29,913 nucleotides of DNA from Thalassiosira profunda (taxonomy: Eukaryota > Bacillariophyta > Thalassiosirophyceae > Thalassiosirales > Thalassiosiraceae). The DNA lies in the NCBI GenBank assembly GCA_036939355.1, contig JALLAP010000008.1, positions 1 through 29,913 of the forward strand. Reading direction: 5' to 3'. The notes beneath the pieces are model-generated. The model saw only the letters and a program-made list of their open reading frames with translations, had not been told where the DNA came from and searched no databases. Positions 9,157 to 18,143 of this stretch are shown here, in pieces; position 1 is the stretch's first letter, and each line of letters starts with the position of its first letter. The position numbers and the translations under genes were made by a program.

Positions 9157-10329
9157 TCAGACCTTGTGCTCGTGCGCTTCGTCGCTTTCTTCTCTCCTCG
9201 TTTCTTTTCGTCGTCGTCCCGAGCTTTCACCCTTCCCCTTCTTCGACAGGTAGCCAAGATATACCCCCACAAACACCAGGACCAATCCCACGAAGTGCCG
9301 CTCGTTGAACGGCTTGGCGTACAGCACGAACGAGAGTACAATTGTCACGATCTTCCGTGCGTTCGCGAGCAGCACCACGACGACGCCTCCGTGGTCTCGT
9401 ATTATGGCAAGATAGCTCCGCAGACCGAGGTAGGCGCAGATGCCTTGTAACAACAGCACCCCCGTGGCGTCTTTGTGTATTGTGCAATAGTTCCACGCCG
9501 CGACGAGCTCGTGGGAGTAGATTGTGTACCCGACGATCACGACGCACATGACGACATTGCTCACGAGGATCATCTCCGATGTCTTCACCTTTGCCCGTTG
9601 CAGCAATTGCTCTTGCAGGTTGGGCACTATCGAATCAAACACTGTCGATACCGTCAGCAGTATCGGACCAATGAAAATCCCGAGCTCCTTGCTCCACTCG
9701 TCCTTCCCCGCCAACGGCACCGCCTGCTTGGAGTGAAACACATCCGCGGCGGTCAACACTGCCAATCCCATCCCCATCACCAGCGCGGCCGTATATTGCA
9801 ACGCCGTATGCTTTCTCCCCGTGACGCACGCCCCCATGGCCATCGTGGGCACCAATTTGCACGATTTGAATGCCACCTTCAACGGATACGGGCTGTAATT
9901 CAACGACGTGTTGCCCATCCCGTGCGCCAGCGCCAGGAAGAGGCCCACCCACCCTATTCGTATCAACACCGGCACCGACAGCGTTTTTCTTCGGCCCTTT
10001 CGTTTTGCAAATAGTGTACAAATCCCGTCCGCTCCCCCCTCGCTCATAATCGAGCCGGCGAGCATCACCAATACCTCCACGAGCGTCATGAAGAAGCCGA
10101 ACTCGAAGCCATCGTATCTGAACATTCGCTCCTGCAGCGCGTCGTGGGCAATGTAAAAGACAAACAGCCCGATGATCGGCAGGAATTTGGAGTTTATTGT
10201 GGGGTATGAGCGGGCTGCCGATGCCGATGCTACATTGGCGTCGGCGGGAGGCGGTGCATGTGTCGCACGATTATTGACCGGGGAGTGCCCATTGGAAGAA
10301 GATATCGATTTGGGGACATCGATCGCCAT
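9157..10329 (-). CDS. SLC35B-family nucleotide-sulfate/nucleotide-sugar transporter (PAPST-like)
   Basis: Multi-pass antiporter of the UAA/SLC35B family, which carries PAPS or UDP-sugars into the Golgi or ER. Single exon, 390 aa, about ten hydrophobic segments after a polar leader of about 45 residues. Diagnostic segments are FYIAHDALQERMF near the start of TM1; the substrate-site stretch GNTSLNYSPYPLKVAFKSCK followed by LVPTM (PAPS transporters: NTSL, YP, FK-CKLIPVM); PNLQEQLLQ with an SEM motif before the next helix; and LLANARKIVTIVLSFVLYAKPF close to the C-terminus. The end is basic and acidic (KKGKGESSGRRRKE), probably cytosolic. The NTSL/FKSCK signature favours PAPS transport over UDP-galactose, but the B2/B3 subtype and the substrate are inferred. 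It diverges from the cyclase gene, with 340 bp between starts. Confidence 0.85.
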   Translation of the reverse strand: MAIDVPKSISSSNGHSPVNNRATHAPPPADANVASASAARSYPTINSKFLPIIGLFVFYIAHDALQERMFRYDGFEFGFFMTLVEVLVMLAGSIMSEGGADGICTLFAKRKGRRKTLSVPVLIRIGWVGLFLALAHGMGNTSLNYSPYPLKVAFKSCKLVPTMAMGACVTGRKHTALQYTAALVMGMGLAVLTAADVFHSKQAVPLAGKDEWSKELGIFIGPILLTVSTVFDSIVPNLQEQLLQRAKVKTSEMILVSNVVMCVVIVGYTIYSHELVAAWNYCTIHKDATGVLLLQGICAYLGLRSYLAIIRDHGGVVVVLLANARKIVTIVLSFVLYAKPFNERHFVGLVLVFVGVYLGYLSKKGKGESSGRRRKETRREESDEAHEHKV

Positions 10330-10669
10330 CGCAGCCGGCCGCCGAGCAGGCGCCGACGGCTCGGGCGGCTATGTACAGAAGGCGGGGCGGGGCGCCGGCA
10401 GGGCAGTTGTTGGTTGTGGAGCTTCTCCGTCAAGTGGAAGTGGAAGTTGGAGAGCGAGGGGGCGAAGGGAGCGAGAGTGCTCGCGCGTGATTAAATCATA
10501 CTAATTCCTTCATACAGTCTACAGGAATCAATTTACTGACTCTCACCCGCCCTCCGAACTTTTTTGCTCGGGTTCAGAGCCGGCGCTTATTGAGAGAGCC
10601 TCGACGGCGGGGAGGCGCCATGCAATGCAATAATACAATCTGCTCCAGTCGGAGGGCGTCGGGGCGGCG
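10330..10669. promoter_or_regulatory. Divergent promoter region, transporter and cyclase genes
   Basis: The 340 bp between the two ATGs must carry both leaders. An AT-rich segment at about 10490-10545 (TTAAATCATACTAATTCC) lies near the middle and is the most likely core promoter zone. TGCAATGCAATAATAC at 10621-10636 lies 34 bp upstream of the cyclase ATG. No RNA gene or further open frame is supported. Confidence 0.45.
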
Positions 10670-12925
10670 ATGAGTGATTCTTGCACCAGTAGCGGCGGCG
10701 GCGCGGGGTCGGGATCACATGCGCTCATCGCCGTCGCGGCCGCCCTCTCGGCCGCGGCGGGGTCGCTGGCCACCGTCTACGTGATGCGGCGCCGCAATAA
10801 TGATAGGGATGGCACGGAAAACTCTGAGGGCTCTGGGCTGGCGGACGAGGCACCGAGACGAAGCGACATTATGCGCGAAAGCTTGGCCACCACCGCGCTC
10901 ACGGCCTCCACCCTCAGCAGCGACCGTTCGTTTCTCCCACAAGCCCACGACGGCGTCGACAACGACCAAGTGGGACCCTTGAAGGAGGTCTCGAGAGGAT
11001 ACATGCCGCGGCGCACCAGCGTCGTCTCGCCGCGGATACGGGAGGAGGCGGGGGAGGACCACTCTCATCCAGATGCAGTCGATTTGCCCCTGCCCCCTCT
11101 CCCCTCCCGGCGCAAATTGGGCGCCATCCCCCCGCCGTGCGGCAGCCTGAGCGGTCGGCGGGGGAGCTCGCTGGATTCCCACCCGCAGGCGCCGGCGGCG
11201 CTCCCTCCCCGCGGCCGGCGGCGGTCCTCGTCCCTCTCCGAGGGTTCGTTGAATAGACGGCTCAGCCGGCTGAGCAGAGACGACGACCCGCACACGGTTC
11301 ACTTTGTGGAGGAGGAGAGCTACATCAGCGAGACGGAGAGAAAGTTCAAGGGAGAAGAGGGGTTCGAGGATGTGGTGTCGAGTGTGGCGGAGGATTTTCA
11401 CGATACGCACACTTTGTTGCGACGGACTCGGGCCGTTTCGGCGTTGGCGAACCGATTGATGGACGCGCCGGACGAGGCGACGTGCTTCGAGGAGGTGACG
11501 CGATTGTTGGTGTTGATGTTTGGATTGAAACGGGTATCCTTCGGCCTGCTTACCGGGCAGGACCACTTTTTGTACAAGAGGGTGAGCGTCAAACGGCGAG
11601 AGAGCTTCGACACGAAGACGTCTCCCTCTTCGATGGATTTGGAGGTATTGGATTCAGATACGAAGCGTCCACTGGAGGGGACCGCCGCGGGAGAGTGCGT
11701 GCGTACGTTACGACAGCATTACACCCCGAGAACCTGCGAGAGCCCTTTTGAGACGCACAAGGTGCTCTACCGCCAGGGGCTGAATTCTGCGTTGGTTACA
11801 CCAATTCTTGTGAACGGCGGTCGTGCCACGGGCGTCATCTTGTTGCCAAAAGGCCCAGAGGACGCGTTCAAGAAGTCGGACCGCGTGCTCATTTCCGACA
11901 TCGGTCTGTTGCTGGGAGCCAACATCTACGCCAAACGCTTGTTGAAGGCGACGGAGGAATCCAAACACCGACAACGCGAGATGCTCCAATCCTTCATCCC
12001 GCAAAAGATATTGGAGAAGATCGAGTGTTACTGGGAGGCCAATGCGGACGAGCCCAAATCCCACACGAGCGTTTCCTCGGGAGAAGACCGCTCCGATCTC
12101 TCAATATCGATGAGCAGCACCCATTCGAACGCCAGCAGAGGCCCGCGGGAGCGGTCCAACGCGTGGTATGTGGCCCAATCCAACTGGGCGGAACTGGAGG
12201 CGGAGAAGAATGAGCACAGCAAGGATGGAATCAAGGAGATGATCAAAGAAGTACTGGAGAGCGACAGCGATGAGCATGTGATTTTGATGGACGATGAGAT
12301 GGACTTCGCTCCCACCACGCATGCTTTGTATGCCGAGAGCGTGAAGGACGTGTGCATTGTATTCGCCGACATTGTTGGGTTCTCTCGCATATCAATGAAT
12401 ATGACACCTACAAAGGTTATGGACATGCTCCAGAACCTTTTTGGACGATTCGACGAACTTTGCGACGTGCACGGAGTGCTCAAATTAGAGACGATTGGTG
12501 ACGCCTACATCTGCTGCACCAACCTACTCGAAGACGATGCGTGTGAGGACGATGGTGCGAACGCAGCCTTGCGAGCTTTGGCCATGGCGAAGGATATGAT
12601 ACTGGAAACTTCCCACGTCCAAGTGCCCAGCCAGACAGGAAACGACCGCTTCGAAACGCTGCAGATCAGGGTGGGCATTCACGTAGGCGATGTGACGTGC
12701 GGCGTCCTCGGCCAGCGCTTGCCAAAGTTTACCACTTGTGGGGCCGCTGTAAACATGGCCGCGCGGATGGAACAAACGAGCCTGCCTAACCGAATTCGCG
12801 TGACCAAGGCATTCCACGATATGATAGGCGACGCCGAATCGGGTTGGTCCGAGATGGAGGTCATCGAATTGAAGAACATGGGCCAGCAATCAACATTTCT
12901 GCTAGATCCATTGGATGTCAGATGA
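10670..12925 (+). CDS. Membrane-anchored GAF-domain class III nucleotidyl (guanylyl-type) cyclase
   Basis: Makes a cyclic nucleotide (cGMP or cAMP). Single exon, 751 aa. One N-terminal membrane segment (about 18-39, ALIAVAAALSAAAGSLATVY) is followed by a basic stop (MRRRNN). A long disordered, Ser/Arg/Pro-rich region follows, then a GAF-like sensor (about 245-425), a charged linker and the catalytic domain (about 558-748). Metal-binding aspartates are Asp-567 (FADIVGFS) and Asp-611 (TIGDAY). Transition-state residues are Asn-695 and Arg-699 (VNMAARME). The purine-selecting pair is Glu-607 (KLETIGDAY, as in guanylyl cyclases) with Thr-688, where guanylyl cyclases have Cys and mammalian adenylyl cyclases Asp. 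Substrate is therefore uncertain. Class III sites form at a dimer interface, and only one catalytic domain is present, so a homodimer is expected. No kinase-homology or phosphodiesterase domain is seen. Confidence 0.88.
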   Translation: MSDSCTSSGGGAGSGSHALIAVAAALSAAAGSLATVYVMRRRNNDRDGTENSEGSGLADEAPRRSDIMRESLATTALTASTLSSDRSFLPQAHDGVDNDQVGPLKEVSRGYMPRRTSVVSPRIREEAGEDHSHPDAVDLPLPPLPSRRKLGAIPPPCGSLSGRRGSSLDSHPQAPAALPPRGRRRSSSLSEGSLNRRLSRLSRDDDPHTVHFVEEESYISETERKFKGEEGFEDVVSSVAEDFHDTHTLLRRTRAVSALANRLMDAPDEATCFEEVTRLLVLMFGLKRVSFGLLTGQDHFLYKRVSVKRRESFDTKTSPSSMDLEVLDSDTKRPLEGTAAGECVRTLRQHYTPRTCESPFETHKVLYRQGLNSALVTPILVNGGRATGVILLPKGPEDAFKKSDRVLISDIGLLLGANIYAKRLLKATEESKHRQREMLQSFIPQKILEKIECYWEANADEPKSHTSVSSGEDRSDLSISMSSTHSNASRGPRERSNAWYVAQSNWAELEAEKNEHSKDGIKEMIKEVLESDSDEHVILMDDEMDFAPTTHALYAESVKDVCIVFADIVGFSRISMNMTPTKVMDMLQNLFGRFDELCDVHGVLKLETIGDAYICCTNLLEDDACEDDGANAALRALAMAKDMILETSHVQVPSQTGNDRFETLQIRVGIHVGDVTCGVLGQRLPKFTTCGAAVNMAARMEQTSLPNRIRVTKAFHDMIGDAESGWSEMEVIELKNMGQQSTFLLDPLDVR

Positions 12926-12997
12926 TTCCTCTTCTCTCCAAATGGACGGAGGGCGCTAGACCGTGCATTGATTTTGTAGCATATCTGTTAACATTCA

Positions 12998-15212
12998 TCA
13001 TTTATTGACCAGCTTCGTGATAACAGGCTTCAATTCCTCAAAGATGTTTGGGTCTTCGATTGTTGGTGTCACGACGTAGTCTTCGCCGTTCGCAATCTTC
13101 CGCATCGTGCCTCTTAATACCTTTCCGCTGCGGGTTTTGGGAAGCGCTCTCACAATGGCCACCTTCTTCAGATTTGCGTGCGACCCCAGCTTTTCTCTCA
13201 CGTGAGACACCAGCTCATTGATCAATCCTTCCTTCTCCTCAGACACAACAACAAAGCCAACGGGCACCTCTCCCTTCAGCTTATCCCTGACACCGATGAC
13301 TGCAGCGTCGGTCACTTCTTGGTGGTCCATCAGTATCTCTTCCAGCGCACCGGTGCTCAGTCGATATCCGGCCGTACAAATAATGTCGTCGGTGCGAGCC
13401 ATAATGCTGACATATCCGTCTTCGTCGACCACTCCCGCATCCATCGTATCGTAATAGCCTGGAAACTTTGACAAGTATTCGCTGATATACCGCTCATCAT
13501 TGTTGTAAAGTGTTGGCAACGTTCCAGGCGGGAGTGGCAACTTGATTGCGAGCGAACCTAACGAGTTTGGAGGCAGTTCCTTTCCATCGTCATCGAATGC
13601 ACGTATGTCATAGCCCGGTACCGCCGCGGCACAAGCGCCATGTCGAGGAGCAATCTTTCCCAATCCCAAAGCATTACCTGCTCCAGGATAGCCTAGCTCC
13701 GTCTGCCACCAGTGATCGATGGCGGGGACGCCGCCGAGGATGTCTTCCATCCAATGCAATGTGCTAGGGTCTGAACGTTCGCCCGCGGCATACACAGCCC
13801 TCAGCGAGCTTAGGTCGTGCTTTTTCGCCATCGCGCCTTCCGGATCCGCCTGACGCACCGCCCGAAACGACGTCGGCGCGCTGAATAGCACGTTGACTCC
13901 GTACTCCTCAACTATCCGCCAGAAGGCGCCCGCATCTGGAGTGCCCACCGGCTTTCCTTCGTAAAGAATAGTGGTACATCCGTGTATCAGCGGGCCATAC
14001 ACTGTGTAAGAGTGTCCCACTGCCCATCCAACGTCTGCGGCGGCAAAGAAGACGTCGCCTGGGTCAGTATCATAAAACTTCGACATTGACCATTTCATGG
14101 CCGTCGCATAGCCACCGGTATCGTGCACAACGCCCTGCATGCGAGCACATTATCAGTTTGAAACCCGATCTCAATGCATGCATTCCCAAGATGAAAAGGT
14201 GACTTACCTTTGGCATTCCTGTTGTACCCGATGTGTACAAAATGTAGTGAGGGTGCGTGCTCGGTACCATCACTGCATCCATCGTATCATTCACCCCCTC
14301 CATCAATTCCTGATAGCTCACATCGCCCTCCTTCAGCTTGCACTCCAACCGTTTTCGCTGTACAATAACGCTTCTTGAGACGTCCTTCCATTGTGCCTTT
14401 TCCAGCGCATCCTCCAACAATGGCTTGTACGGCACCACTTTCCCTCCTGGCAACACCGCACCGCTCGCGGACACAATCACCTTGGGCTGGGAGTCATCTA
14501 TGCGATGGGCCAGTTCTTTTGCCGAAAATCCACCAAAGACAACAGAGTGAATTGCACCGATGCGAGCACAGGCCAGCATGGCAATCACCGACTCTGGAAT
14601 CATCGGCATGTAAATCACCACTCGATCCCCCACCTCCACTCCCAAATCTGCCAGACCCGCTGCAAACTTGGCAACTTCCTCGAGCAACTCAGAGTACGTG
14701 TAGGTTCTCTTGGTGTCAGTGACGGGGGAATCGTACACGAGGGCCGGCTGGTCGCCCCTCCCCGAGAGGACGTGGCGGTCGAGGCAGTTGTAGGAAGTGT
14801 TCAGGACCCCGTCCGTGAACCACTCGTGCATGTACTCCGATTTGGGGTGGGTGCGCAGCGCGTTCTCGAGGGTAGGAGGTTGATACCAGTCTGATTGCAA
14901 CGCGTCAGACGTGTGATGCACCGATGAAGCACTTGGTGCACATCTTGTGTCAAGGCACAACTCACCGAGTTCAGATGCCGCGTTCATCCAATATCCCCGG
15001 CTGTCCCGCAGGGACTCGGAGTAATCGTCGATGTAGCGCCCGAAGCGGCCCACGGCTTCATGTCGGGTGGCGAAGTCTCTCCGTGTCTGCACATTACACG
15101 AGGGCGAGGGGGATGCCGCTGACCGATAGAGGAGCAATGACGGCGCCGCCGCCGCCCGCCGACGACCTCGAAGCTTGAGTGCCGGCCGGTGTACTCTGCG
15201 CAGGGCTATCAT
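12998..15212 (-). CDS. ACSS3: Short-chain acyl-CoA synthetase (propionate/acetate-CoA ligase, ACSS3-like), mitochondrial
   Basis: Activates propionate or acetate to the acyl-CoA through an acyl-AMP. Exons on the minus strand are 15212-14966, 14890-14208 and 14134-12998, with introns of 75 and 73 nt, giving 688 aa, as for human ACSS3 (686). The leader is Arg/Ala-rich (MIALRRVHRPALKLRGRRR), typical of a mitochondrial presequence. Family landmarks in order: NCLDRHVLSGRGDQPALVYD, GVEVGDRVVIYMPMIPE, SVVFGGFSAKELAHRI, ILYTSGTTGMPKG (P-loop, split by intron 2 after Lys), FFAAADVGWAVGHSY, DHWWQTELGYP, SIMARTDDIICTAGYRLSTG and the C-terminal catalytic Lys in PKTRSGKVLRG. Two core motifs deviate from the usual ones: TELG replaces TETG/TESG, and AGYRL replaces the common GHRL. 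Intron 1 is a multiple of three without stops and is easily read through as protein; removing it restores SELDWYQPP. Confidence 0.92.
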
Positions 15213-15503
15213 TGCGACGACGCATTCGATGTGTTGTTATGGCTGCCGCCGCTGAGCTCTGCATACACCAGACCACCATCTTGACATCAGCTTCAAGGTT
15301 AGAGTTTATGTGATGCCAGTATAACGGCTAGCCGAAAAATATTAGTTAGTAAATTTATTACAATGGTCTTATTTTGTAATTCAGCCATTTGGCTTTGTAA
15401 CTTTGTCATAGGCCTTTGGCGGAGGTTTTTCGGATTTGCCCACACTCGCACCCCGCACCCCGCCCGCAGCCGCCACCCAAAGGAACAGGAGCGAGCGACG
15501 ACA
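15213..15503. promoter_or_regulatory. Divergent promoter region, ACSS3-like and WDR53 genes
   Basis: A 291-bp spacer. Its middle (15300-15415) is AT-rich, including AAATATTAGTTAGTAAATTT at 15335-15354, and is the likely core promoter area. An ATG at 15363 is in frame with WDR53 but would add 47 residues of unrelated sequence. Confidence 0.45.
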
Positions 15504-16979
15504 ATGGCCGCATCCGCCACCGCCGCAGAGGAGGAGTATGCGCCTCGGCTCCAAAAGCGGACTCTCAAGGGGCACCGGGGACAAGTGCTGTGCCTTGCCC
15601 ACTCGTCGGAGCGGCGGGCCCATTATGCCTCCACATCCGACGGTGATGTGCGGCAGAGGCATCACCCGAGTTTGCTGCTCAGCGGATCGGAGGACGGCAC
15701 CGCGAGATTATGGGACCTGCGCACCCGACGAACTGCAATATGCATGGCGTTGCCCTCGACAGAGGAAGATACTGAGGTGACGGCGGTGGGATTCCATCCG
15801 TCGATATCGGAGGAGAGGCTAGTCGACGCAGAACAATCAGACACAGATGGCAACTTGCTGCCGATTCAAAACGATTGCACGGTGTACGCGAGCACGTCCA
15901 ACAAAGTCTACGGGTTCGATCTGCGATACCACTCGACAACCTCCACAGCTCCGATACTAAAAGAGCCGCACTTCGATTTATCTCCATCGTTTGGGTGCAC
16001 CGATGAGATCAACCAGATATCATTCTCCTATCCGAAACGCAACGATGGATCGGGAATGTACCTCGTATCGGCTGCGGATGATAGCGGGGATGTGCACATT
16101 GCAGAAAGTCTGCCACACAGATACGATCCGCAATCTGCAAATGCAACCATCCAAGCCACGCAGAAACACAAGATACTGCAGCACGCAGCTCCGGAAACCG
16201 TGGCCATTGTCTCCACTGCCACATTCCAACCACGTACAAACACCGATGCTTACATTGCAACAGGCGGCACCGACTGCACAATCAAACTGTGGGATGCATC
16301 CCGACCACGAAAGCCGACGTGCACTGTCCAAATCAAGCCCGCCGAGACGGAAAATACAACGCAGCTGTGCAATCCGCCCTACGTGCACTCCTTATCGTGG
16401 AGTCCCTCCGGGAAGCTATTGTGTGCTGGCATCGGGGATGGATCTATATCAATACTACGTGCAGAGGGCAGGAGATTGAACGAGGTGGGACGATTGGGCT
16501 TGGACGAGGGCGGACACGGCTATGCGGTGGCGGGGGTATGCTTCCCCGCATTTGGACTGTGCGGCCAAGATCCGATTGCAAATCAACTGTCGGCGAAAGT
16601 GAGAAAGAGTGGGGAGGCGGAGGATCGACTGGCGGTGTCTGCAGGGAACGATGGGTTGATCATATTTTGGGATTTGGGGGGCAACATGGTGGGCAGCGGG
16701 CCGTTGGACCCTGCAAAGTATTTGGAGAGGTGCCTCTCCCCGCCAGAAAACGAGGCAGAGGCGAACGATGCAGCGAAGGCAATGGCCTCGATGGACCTAT
16801 CGAATGACGATTCCCCAGAGGATCTGGTGCCCTCCCCTCCCAAAGTTTTATTCCGGATTAACCATCGGCACAAGCCGAATTGGATGACAAGCAGCCGAAT
16901 TTCGGACGCGGCACTTCCCAATTCGCTGTTTGTGGCGGATACCACGAACAACGTATCGGTGTACACACTGCCGTTGTAG
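15504..16979 (+). CDS. WDR53: WD40-repeat protein, WDR53 homologue
   Basis: Beta-propeller scaffold. WDR53 proteins are reported as DDB1-CUL4-associated factors, so a role in a CUL4 ubiquitin ligase is a reasonable inference. Single exon, 491 aa from the ATG at 15504. An upstream in-frame ATG at 15363 is disfavoured because the first propeller blade starts soon after 15504. Blades are visible at LKGHRGQVLCLAHS, LLSGSEDGTARLWDLRTRR, DEINQISFSYP followed by LVSAADDSGDVHI, YIATGGTDCTIKLWDASRP, VHSLSWSPSGKLLCAGIGDG and AVSAGNDGLIIFWDLGG. The C-terminal segment KPNWMTSSRI then SLFVADTTNNVSVYTLPL closely parallels the end of human WDR53, which is the main reason for the name. The protein is longer than the human one (358 aa), through insertions between blades and an acidic loop near residue 430. 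Confidence 0.85.
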   Translation: MAASATAAEEEYAPRLQKRTLKGHRGQVLCLAHSSERRAHYASTSDGDVRQRHHPSLLLSGSEDGTARLWDLRTRRTAICMALPSTEEDTEVTAVGFHPSISEERLVDAEQSDTDGNLLPIQNDCTVYASTSNKVYGFDLRYHSTTSTAPILKEPHFDLSPSFGCTDEINQISFSYPKRNDGSGMYLVSAADDSGDVHIAESLPHRYDPQSANATIQATQKHKILQHAAPETVAIVSTATFQPRTNTDAYIATGGTDCTIKLWDASRPRKPTCTVQIKPAETENTTQLCNPPYVHSLSWSPSGKLLCAGIGDGSISILRAEGRRLNEVGRLGLDEGGHGYAVAGVCFPAFGLCGQDPIANQLSAKVRKSGEAEDRLAVSAGNDGLIIFWDLGGNMVGSGPLDPAKYLERCLSPPENEAEANDAAKAMASMDLSNDDSPEDLVPSPPKVLFRINHRHKPNWMTSSRISDAALPNSLFVADTTNNVSVYTLPL

Positions 16980-17130
16980 AAGTTCTCTGCAATAACAGAA
17001 ATTGCAATGATTGAGATTGGTGTGCGTTGCATTTATTGTTTCGTGGCCCTGTTTTTCCGAGCAGGAGGGGCGCCACCTCCGGTTACCCCCCTCCCCGCAA
17101 CAAAATCAAGAGTGTTGCAAACCCATCCAA

Positions 17131-17592
17131 TTACAAGGTCGACGTGCCAATACCCTCGGTGCCCCCCGCATCCATCCCCGCATCGACCGCCACGTCGTCC
17201 AACACCTTCTTCGTCTTCTTCTTCTTTTTCTTCCCGCTGCTGCTGCCGCCGCCGCTCGATCCCGTCGCCGGACTCTTCCCCTGCGCCTTCCGCTTCTCCA
17301 TCCGTTTGAACGCCTTCTTGGCGTCCTCCTCGTCCATGACGCCGTGGTTGACGCACCACTCCTGGGCCATCACGGAGTCGGGACGCTGGGACAGGAGGGT
17401 CTCGTAGAAGACGCGGCTGCGCACGGACGAGCATGTGATGTGAGCATAAATTGCAAATTGATGAAACAATATCCCGGCATGAAACTATGTATCGCCATCA
17501 GCACTATCGTCCATTTTTTATACTCACTCGCCGTTGCCCGGGGTCGGCGTCGGGTGCTTCTGGCCCGGCTTGAGCTTCGTCTCCTCGGACAT
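17131..17592 (-). CDS. Small Lys-rich conserved protein, two exons
   Basis: Exons on the minus strand are 17592-17528 and 17416-17131, with a 111-nt GT-AG intron, giving 116 aa. Splicing joins NGD to RVFYETLLSQRPDSVMAQEW, followed by CVNHGVMDEEDAKKAFKRME. This FYETLL/MAQEWCVNHG core looks like a short conserved eukaryotic helical module that I cannot name. The second half is low-complexity: a Ser/Gly stretch, then KKKKKKTKK, then an acidic tail and a Gly/Thr-rich end. The Lys run could be a nuclear localisation signal or nucleic-acid contact. No membrane segment is present. TTGCAA occurs in the intron (17451) and three bases upstream of the ATG (17595). The gene converges with WDR53 (151 bp between stops) and diverges from the F-box-like gene. 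Confidence 0.75.
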
Positions 17593-18143
17593 GGTTGCAA
17601 ATTGGAGGTGAGTGGACCACGCGGCCCTTCGGCGGACTACGGCGTCGCTATTGTACAAAATGCGCCACGACGATACACTCGGGATGTCGAATCAGCAGCA
17701 GGTCAGTCGCTGCCTGCAAAGAGGACGATGAGAGGTTCAGGAGTCAGGAGAGGCGCGTGGAGAGAGGCTCTGCTGCTCAAGAGGGGCGGTTATCACGAAA
17801 CGTCACGCAATCAAAGACGGTCATTGGGATCACGTGATCGCACCTCCCTCCACATCTCTCACATGCACCAGCCATACATAGATAGCAGACGCACCTCCCG
17901 CTGACCTCGCTCCTCCTCCATCACCCTCCTCGGATCCCGGCTCCGCTCCTTGCCAGAGGCGGCATTGTTGAGTCGAGGATGGTGCGCGGTTGAGCGGGTC
18001 GGGGGGCGGCTGGAGTGTAAGGCGACACCTGCAGCTTGCAGTTGCAGTTCGTCTCGGGGTGCACTGACCTGCACCTGCACTCCTACCTCAACGATGAGCG
18101 CAGCCTCAAGAACGGGGATAATGGCAGGCGGCAGTCCGCCGCA
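17593..18143. promoter_or_regulatory. Divergent region between the small protein and F-box-like genes
   Basis: A 551-bp spacer. It contains the perfect 12-bp palindrome GATCACGTGATC (17828-17839) with a CACGTG E-box/G-box core, a plausible bHLH or bZIP site serving either gene. Positions 18030-18080 are rich in TGCAG/TGCAC words. Open frames in this region lack recognisable domains. Confidence 0.5.

Noticed and set aside
10715..11566. 283-codon minus-strand frame across the cyclase gene
   Set aside because: Antisense to the disordered and GAF parts of the cyclase; Arg/His/Gln-rich with no domain.
10670..12925. Calling the cyclase firmly a guanylate cyclase
   Set aside because: The Glu of the ETIGDAY motif supports GTP, but the second selecting residue is Thr, so the substrate is left open.
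3354..12925. A functional GPCR-cyclase signalling cluster
   Set aside because: The receptor and cyclase are about 6 kb apart with unrelated genes between; in a eukaryote this proximity alone is not evidence of a shared pathway.
16289..16807. 172-codon frame within WDR53
   Set aside because: Out-of-frame shadow of WD-repeat coding sequence.
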